Assembly: GCA_945861275.1 (NCBI GenBank)
Contig: CAMATZ010000005.1
Coordinates: 62,001 to 126,000 of the forward strand
Source of the DNA: Bordetella parapertussis
GTDB taxonomy: Bacteria > Pseudomonadota > Gammaproteobacteria > Burkholderiales > SG8-41
Reading direction: 5' to 3'
DNA length: 64,000 bases
The translations under genes and the position numbers were made by a program. Below, piece after piece: positions 59,665-64,000 of the stretch (position 1 is its first letter; each line of letters opens with the position of its first letter). The notes under the pieces are model-generated. The model made no database searches and was not told the DNA's origin. It saw only the letters and a list, made by a program, of their open reading frames with translations.

Positions 59665-60663
59665 TTAATCAATACGCAAATTGGCCTGCTTGATCACCTT
59701 CGCCCATTTCTCATATTCCGCGCGCACAAAGACGAGGAATTCCGCCGGTGGTGTGCCTACCGGTTCATTGCCGGCCTTGATCAACTTGTCCTTGATGTCG
59801 GGGCTGTGCAGCGCACGCCGTGATTCTTCGTGCAGCCGGCGCACGATTTCCGGCGATGTATTGGCGGGTGCATAAAAGCCGTACCAGCCGGTCACGCTGT
59901 AGCCCGGGATGCCCGCTTCGGCGACCGTCATCACATTCGGCAACTCTGCAAAGCGGCTGCTGCCGGTGACCGCCACGCCGCGCAGTTTGCCCGCCTTGAC
60001 CGGGCCCACCAATCCGATGGTGCTGGCGAATACGAACTCCACTTCGCCGCCCATGGCCGCAATCATCGCCGGGGCGGCGCCCTTGAACGGTATGTGCAGC
60101 CAGCGTATGCCCGCCATCGATTGCAACAACTCGCCCGCGAGATGATTGATGCCGCCCGCACCCGAGGTGCCGTAGCTCAACTGGCCTGGGCGCGCCTTCG
60201 CCAGCGCGATCAGTTCCTTCGCATTTTTGACCGGCACCGAAGGGTGGCTCGCCAGCATGAACTGTCCGCTTGCCAGTTGCGAAATAAAAGCAAAATCCCT
60301 GAAGGTGTCGTAAGGCATTTTTGAGCGCATGCTTGGATTGATTGAAAACTCCGGCGATGAAATCAGCAGCACATGTCCGTCGGGCGCTGATTTCGCCACC
60401 AGGTCGGCGCCAATCAGGCCGGCACTGCCCGCGCGGTTTTCAACGACGAAGGTGCCGCCGATCTGCTCGGTGAACTTTGCGGCGAGAAAACGCCCCACCG
60501 TGTCGTTGCCGCCGCCGGGTGCGAACGGCGAGATGATGCGCACGGTGCGTGTCGGCCAGGCCTGTCCTGAGCTTGTCGCAGCGGTTTGCGCGGAGGCTGG
60601 CAGCGCAAGTGAACCAAGTAGCGCAGCCATCAGCGTAAGGGATAAAGCTTTGTTTACAGTCAT
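59665..60663 (-). CDS. Bug-family (TTT) periplasmic solute receptor
   Basis: A 332-residue receptor. The start at 60663 (MTVNKALSLTLMAALLGSLALP) has AAGGA upstream, better than 60681. After the cleavage site ASAQ there is an unusual insert, TAATSSGQA, before WPTRTVRIISPF; it is encoded by a repeat-like stretch (60561-60582). Other motifs: PGGGNDTVGRFL, ENRAGSAGLIGADLV and HIPFKGAAPAM. The gene is followed by LysE on the same strand after 12 bases, so the two may be co-transcribed. Confidence 0.92.
   Translation of the reverse strand: MTVNKALSLTLMAALLGSLALPASAQTAATSSGQAWPTRTVRIISPFAPGGGNDTVGRFLAAKFTEQIGGTFVVENRAGSAGLIGADLVAKSAPDGHVLLISSPEFSINPSMRSKMPYDTFRDFAFISQLASGQFMLASHPSVPVKNAKELIALAKARPGQLSYGTSGAGGINHLAGELLQSMAGIRWLHIPFKGAAPAMIAAMGGEVEFVFASTIGLVGPVKAGKLRGVAVTGSSRFAELPNVMTVAEAGIPGYSVTGWYGFYAPANTSPEIVRRLHEESRRALHSPDIKDKLIKAGNEPVGTPPAEFLVFVRAEYEKWAKVIKQANLRID
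60561..60582. repeat. TGTCCTGAGCTTGTCG-type repeat inside the receptor gene
   Basis: CCTGTCCTGAGCTTGTCGCA is a near copy of the well-known dispersed repeat CCTGTCCTGAGCTTGTCGAA. It encodes the extra residues between the signal peptide and the mature start of the receptor, so it was inserted without breaking the frame. Confidence 0.55.
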
Positions 60664-60693
60664 TGATTCATCCTTGTCCACAAGAATGTCCAG

Positions 60694-60742
60694 TTGTCGC
60701 TCCCGCTCCCGAACGATTTAGTCGGGGGCGGGAACGACAGGG
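60694..60742. repeat. Palindromic repeat, dRS3-like single hairpin
   Basis: GTCGCTCCCGCTCCCGA and TCGGGGGCGGGAACGAC form an imperfect palindrome around an eight-base loop. It recalls the GTCGTTCCCGC ends of the larger repeats. It lies in the gap between two receptor genes. Confidence 0.6.
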
Positions 60743-60781
60743 CATGCATGTCTCAGTCCATGAAAACAGTATGAATTTTCA

Positions 60782-61747
60782 CTACTCCACTTTCGCGCCG
60801 GACATTTTCACCACCTTCGCCCATTTATCGCGTTCGCGGCGCAACAGTGCGTCGAAATCAGCAGACGAGCCGCCCGCGAGATCCATGCCCAGCGCGGCGT
60901 AGCGCGGCCGCAGTTCGGGTAACACGCGGTTCATCGTACCGTTCAGGCGCTCAATGATCGCTTTGGGTGTTTTCACCGGGGCGGCCATGCCGTACCAGCC
61001 CACGACTTCGTAACCCGGCACGCCGGCTTCGTTGATAGTGGGGATTTCCGGCGCCAGCGGCGTGCGCTTTGCGCCGGTGACTGCGATGGTTTTCACCCGC
61101 CCCGCTTTGGAGTGCGGGATGATCACGCCGCTGGTGAACGAGACCTGTATCTCGCCGGCGATGAGCGCACTCAATGCGGGTGCGCCGCCTTTGTAGGGGA
61201 CGTGCGTCATTTCAATGCCCGCCATCGTCTTCAGCAACTCGCCCGACAAATGGTTGGCGCTGCCGATGCCGGTAGAGGCGTACGTGAGAGGGGGGTTGCG
61301 CGTTTTGGCGAGCGCGACCAGTTCTTTCACCGAGGCCGCCGGTACCGCGTTGGCGACCGACAGATAGTACTGTGCATCCACGATCTGGCCGACGCCGGCG
61401 AAATCCCTGATCGCGTCGAACAGTATGTTGCGATAAAGGCTGGGGTTGATGACATGCGTAGGCGTCACAATGATCAGCGTGTAACCGTCGGGCGTGGCGC
61501 GTGCAGCCAGCTCGCCCGCGACGTTGCCGCCGGCGCTGGGCCGGTTATCCACCACGAATGATTGTGCGAGAGTATCGGCGAGTTTCTGCGTCAGGATGCG
61601 CGCGACCGAGTCGGTGCCGCCGCCGGGCGCAAGCCCGACCAGCACGCGCACGGGACGGTCGGGATAATTTTGTGACAGCGCGGGCGGGATTAGCGCTGCG
61701 CTGCTCACAAGGATTGCCGCAGCAAATATAAACCCGGATTTCATCAT
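60782..61747 (-). CDS. Bug-family (TTT) periplasmic solute receptor
   Basis: A 321-residue receptor with signal peptide MMKSGFIFAAAILVSSAALI...LSQN. Motifs: YPDRPVRVLVGLAPGGGTDSVAR (read as YPDRPVR and PGGGTD), DNRPSAGGNVAGELA and HVPYKGGAPALSAL. The last residues VVKMSGAKVE fit the family's end. Its gene lies 118 bases upstream of another receptor gene on the same strand, separated by a hairpin repeat. Tandem receptors of this type usually differ in ligand; nothing here shows which one. Confidence 0.92.
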   Translation of the reverse strand: MMKSGFIFAAAILVSSAALIPPALSQNYPDRPVRVLVGLAPGGGTDSVARILTQKLADTLAQSFVVDNRPSAGGNVAGELAARATPDGYTLIIVTPTHVINPSLYRNILFDAIRDFAGVGQIVDAQYYLSVANAVPAASVKELVALAKTRNPPLTYASTGIGSANHLSGELLKTMAGIEMTHVPYKGGAPALSALIAGEIQVSFTSGVIIPHSKAGRVKTIAVTGAKRTPLAPEIPTINEAGVPGYEVVGWYGMAAPVKTPKAIIERLNGTMNRVLPELRPRYAALGMDLAGGSSADFDALLRRERDKWAKVVKMSGAKVE

Positions 61748-61846
61748 TCTTCCTTGTTGATCAATGGCGTGAATTTTTAATACAACTGAGTACGCATGCT
61801 ACACCGCGCGGCGCGGCGCACTGCCTTGATGGTATATTGTATAACC

Positions 61847-62920
61847 ATGAGAGCGCGTACTTGGATACTGGCGGGATCGGTACTTGCAATATTTGGCTGT
61901 GGCGTCGCGGTGACGCGCCCGCTGCCCGATCCGCGTCTCGATCGCTGGGGCGTGAAGGACATGGACCCGTCCATCGCCATGCAGACGCCCGATGCCGCGT
62001 GTGTAAGCACCACGCTGGTTTCCACCGGCGGCGCGTTTCCGAAACATCCGCAAACGCTGGCAATCCGCTGGACGGGCTTTGCCAATTTCGAGCTGGTGTA
62101 CCAGGGCCAGATTATTCTGCTGGATGCCTACTTTGATCGCGGCAGCGTGTTTCCGCCGCTGGGCTTCAAGGCGGCGGATGTGACGAAAGCCGACGTGATG
62201 CTGATAGGGCACGGCCATGTCGATCACATGTCCGATGCGGCGTCGGTGGGAAACAGAACCGGCGCAGTGATCGTCGGTGCACCGGTGACCACGGAAAAAT
62301 TGCTGACGCAGGGCGTTGATCCGGGTAAGGTGCGCACGGTAACCGGACGTGGCGGGGAAGTGTTGAAATTCAAGGGTTTCACGGTGGAACCGATTTTGGG
62401 CCGCCACGGCGAGCCACCGCAGAAAGTGGTCGCGGCATTTCAGAGCGCGCTGAAGGAAACCACCACGCCACCGACAAAAGACCAGCTTGCGGAGTTGATC
62501 GCCATACGCCAGCGTGGCACCTCTGACCGGCGCGTGATCGCCGAGGGCACTATCGCGTATCTGATTACGCTGGATAATGGCTTTCGCATCATGTATCGCG
62601 ACAGCGGCGGTGTGGTGACCGCGTATGAACAGGCCGCGATGGATAAAGTTGGCGGTGTGGATGTGGCACTGGTGGCGGTGTCCGCCGCAGTGGTAAATAC
62701 GCTCACCGTGCAGCGCGCGCTGGAACACATGCGCGCCTACCGCCCCGAAGTCTACATCCCCAACCACCACGATGCCTCATTCAACAATCTATGGCGCGCC
62801 ACCGAGCCCTTGTTTCAGGCGCTGAAAGATGAAAACCCGAAACTGATCACCGTGTCGAAAGGTTATCGCGAGCCGGTGTGTTTTAACACGGAATACAATT
62901 TGCAGCGGCGGCGCAAGTAA
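61847..62920 (+). CDS. MBL-fold metallohydrolase, probable lipoprotein
   Basis: A 357-residue MBL-fold hydrolase of the UlaG-like group. The start at 61847 (MRARTWILAGSVLAIFGCGV) gives a signal that ends in IFGC, a weak lipobox, so the protein may be an outer- or inner-membrane lipoprotein. The metal motif is GHGHVDHMSD (HxHxDH), with a further His in GRHGEPP, an Asp in YRDSGG and NHHDASFNN near the end. The promoter must lie in the short gap with the divergent receptor gene; TATATT and TATAAC are seen directly before the ATG. The substrate is unknown. Confidence 0.82.
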   Translation: MRARTWILAGSVLAIFGCGVAVTRPLPDPRLDRWGVKDMDPSIAMQTPDAACVSTTLVSTGGAFPKHPQTLAIRWTGFANFELVYQGQIILLDAYFDRGSVFPPLGFKAADVTKADVMLIGHGHVDHMSDAASVGNRTGAVIVGAPVTTEKLLTQGVDPGKVRTVTGRGGEVLKFKGFTVEPILGRHGEPPQKVVAAFQSALKETTTPPTKDQLAELIAIRQRGTSDRRVIAEGTIAYLITLDNGFRIMYRDSGGVVTAYEQAAMDKVGGVDVALVAVSAAVVNTLTVQRALEHMRAYRPEVYIPNHHDASFNNLWRATEPLFQALKDENPKLITVSKGYREPVCFNTEYNLQRRRK

Positions 62921-63046
62921 TCGGGTTGCATGGAATTGAGTGTATCGGGTAAACGCTGTCGGACCTTACGCGGTGACCGGCGAGTCACGACCCGAAGTTG
63001 ACGTAGACGACAGTCGGCCAACGGGTAGTCCAATGGAATGCAAATT

Positions 63047-63191
63047 TAGGGTGGGCAAACCCCGGACTCGATCCGGGGGTGCCCACGAGCCGCGCGTAAC
63101 GACGCCTACACGTTAGCGATTTTTCCGAAATGAAAATACCGCGACACGAATAACTCTTTTTTGCGTGGGCACAAAAGACGTGCCCACCCTC
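63047..63191. repeat. AGGGTGGGCA-ended repeat element (second copy of the type at 4269)
   Basis: AGGGTGGGCA at 63048-63057 and TGCCCACCCT at 63181-63190 form perfect ten-base terminal inverted repeats. Inside are a hairpin (GGGCAAACCCCGGACTCG...GGGGGTGCCC, in parts) and GTGGGCACAAAAGACGTGCCCA near the right end. No gene is present in the 272-base gap 62921-63192; 62921-63046 shows nothing recognisable. Confidence 0.75.
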
Positions 63192-63192
63192 G

Positions 63193-63747
63193 CTAGCTGA
63201 CTGTCAGGCGGGCATTGGCCTCTTCAAATAGCCGCATGTTCTTCTCGATGTCGTAGGTGCCCTCGATCAACGTCTCTGGATTCCATTCGCTACGATGGAC
63301 GGTGAAGAACGGGCCAAGGTACACGTGAATGGCGCCCGTCAGGCGCAGGATGGGGTTCGTCACGGAATGGATTGCGTCGGGCCCCAAGGCTTCGACGTCC
63401 TTCGCTCTGAGGGACCGGGCACCGGCCGCTTTGATCAGGCCTGGTTGGTCGCCGGTACGGCGCCAAAAAATGTTGTCTTCCGCTCCGGTATAAACGCCGA
63501 TGATCGCCGTCATCTTATGATTGTGCGGCATGATGGTCATGTGCGGTCCCCAGATGACGTTTATGATCGTCAGGTCATCAGCGACATGAATCTTCTGGAC
63601 GGTGGCTCTGTTCGGCTCACCGAGACCCGCCAGCACCTCGCTCGGATTCGACACCGTACGCTCGAGAATTTCGCGAACCGCCCCTGGGGCATCCGTTTCC
63701 TGCAGTGCGCCCTGGCACTGCTCAATAAGTCGCTGAACGTCGAACAT
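63193..63747 (-). CDS. Cysteine-dioxygenase-family (cupin) thiol dioxygenase-like protein
   Basis: A 184-residue cupin protein of the bacterial cysteine-dioxygenase-like group. The iron-site His pair is in TIMPHNHKMTAIIGVYTG, followed by EDNIFWRR, and the third His in GPDAIHSVTNP. Family members oxidise cysteine, 3-mercaptopropionate or similar thiols to sulfinates with non-heme iron in the cytoplasm. The start has GGAGG 8 bases upstream. It is preceded by a region (63748-64000) with no clear gene and followed by a repeat element. A thiol substrate is inferred from family. Confidence 0.85.
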   Translation of the reverse strand: MFDVQRLIEQCQGALQETDAPGAVREILERTVSNPSEVLAGLGEPNRATVQKIHVADDLTIINVIWGPHMTIMPHNHKMTAIIGVYTGAEDNIFWRRTGDQPGLIKAAGARSLRAKDVEALGPDAIHSVTNPILRLTGAIHVYLGPFFTVHRSEWNPETLIEGTYDIEKNMRLFEEANARLTVS

Positions 63748-64000
63748 GGTCGTAACCTCCGAGGAGTAGATTTAAAAAGCATTTTCCACTAACCCGCAAG
63801 CTACCCCGCGACGGGCGCACAGTCAATCGCGTGAATTTTCGCCAAGCCCAGCTGATTTCCTGAAAATCTTGCCCAACGAAATGTCCGAAATAACAATGGG
63901 AGCGTGAGCCGCAGCTGATCGAACGCCCGGTATCGGGCAGGTATTTCGGCATCCTCACCGACCGGAGTTGGCCGCGAGCAGCCCGTCGCCGATCCTTCGG
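63748..64000. other. Right edge of the window, no recognisable gene
   Basis: I see no reliable gene. Short open frames on both strands have no family signature, for example a plus-strand frame reading PQLIERPVSGRYFGILTDRS up to the window edge. It may be the start of a gene that continues outside, or leader sequence of the dioxygenase. Confidence 0.3.

Noticed and set aside
63748-64000. Possible insertion-sequence end at the right window edge
   Set aside because: The plus-strand frame reading RYFGILTDRSWPRAA looked like it might continue into a gene, but I found no terminal repeat or transposase motif to support a mobile element.

Overview
The window looks like a chromosomal segment of a GC-rich betaproteobacterium, most likely Burkholderiales or a close uncultured relative. 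Three things suggest this. There are ten solute receptors of the Bug (tripartite tricarboxylate receptor, TTT) family, a family hugely expanded in Bordetella and its relatives. The run RNB ribonuclease - tonB - aroE - mtgA has a gene order I associate with Burkholderiales. The intergenic spaces carry short palindromic repeats of types common in this group. I see no phage, plasmid, transposase, rRNA, tRNA or CRISPR array. The assignment is an inference from gene content.

Layout. 1-4121: the end of a molybdenum hydroxylase operon (FAD subunit, 2Fe-2S subunit), a Bug receptor, a TcuA-like flavoprotein and an Asp/Glu-racemase-like protein. 4122-13874: a CocE-type hydrolase, a GlcG/HbpS protein, a Bug receptor, a ketopantoate-reductase-like protein, an amidohydrolase, a flavin reductase, a two-subunit ThDP decarboxylase of the sulfopyruvate decarboxylase type, a DinB-like protein and a family-3 solute-binding protein whose signal peptide is cut by an amber codon. 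14005-19648: a diheme cytochrome c, a Bug receptor, a Tat-signal ThDP enzyme followed directly by a monoheme cytochrome c, and a TauD-like dioxygenase. 19693-28984: four Bug receptors with an amidohydrolase, a UxaA/GarD-type dehydratase and alpha/beta hydrolases.

29007-38900 is the most housekeeping-like part: creA, a large ACP-ligase-acyltransferase fusion, a Kelch protein, RNB ribonuclease, tonB, aroE, mtgA and a small unknown gene. 39002-42756 holds an MBL hydrolase, a Tat-signal methyltransferase and a compact soxXYZA cluster with no soxB or soxCD beside it. 42852-48495 has a Bug receptor, a class III CoA-transferase plus enoyl-CoA hydratase pair, a family-5 solute-binding protein and a cupin. 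48518-59652 is a second catabolic block: CapA-like protein, threonine-synthase-like and class V aminotransferase-like PLP enzymes, hydantoinase/oxoprolinase subunits B and A, MmgE/PrpD, an MFS carrier and a LysE exporter. 59665-63747 has two more Bug receptors, an MBL-fold putative lipoprotein and a thiol-dioxygenase-like protein.

How it fits together. Much of the window is modular: one periplasmic receptor beside one or two small-molecule enzymes (hydrolase, decarboxylase, dehydratase, CoA-transferase). No membrane partners (TctA/TctB or ABC permeases) are present, so the receptors must use carriers encoded elsewhere. Several modules could feed on organic acids, hydantoin- or oxoproline-like lactams and organosulfur compounds, but no substrate can be read from the sequence. 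The points most worth following up are the Tat-exported ThDP enzyme with its cytochrome, the SoxY with an altered carrier tail, the repeat-encoded start of soxA, and the amber-interrupted receptor.
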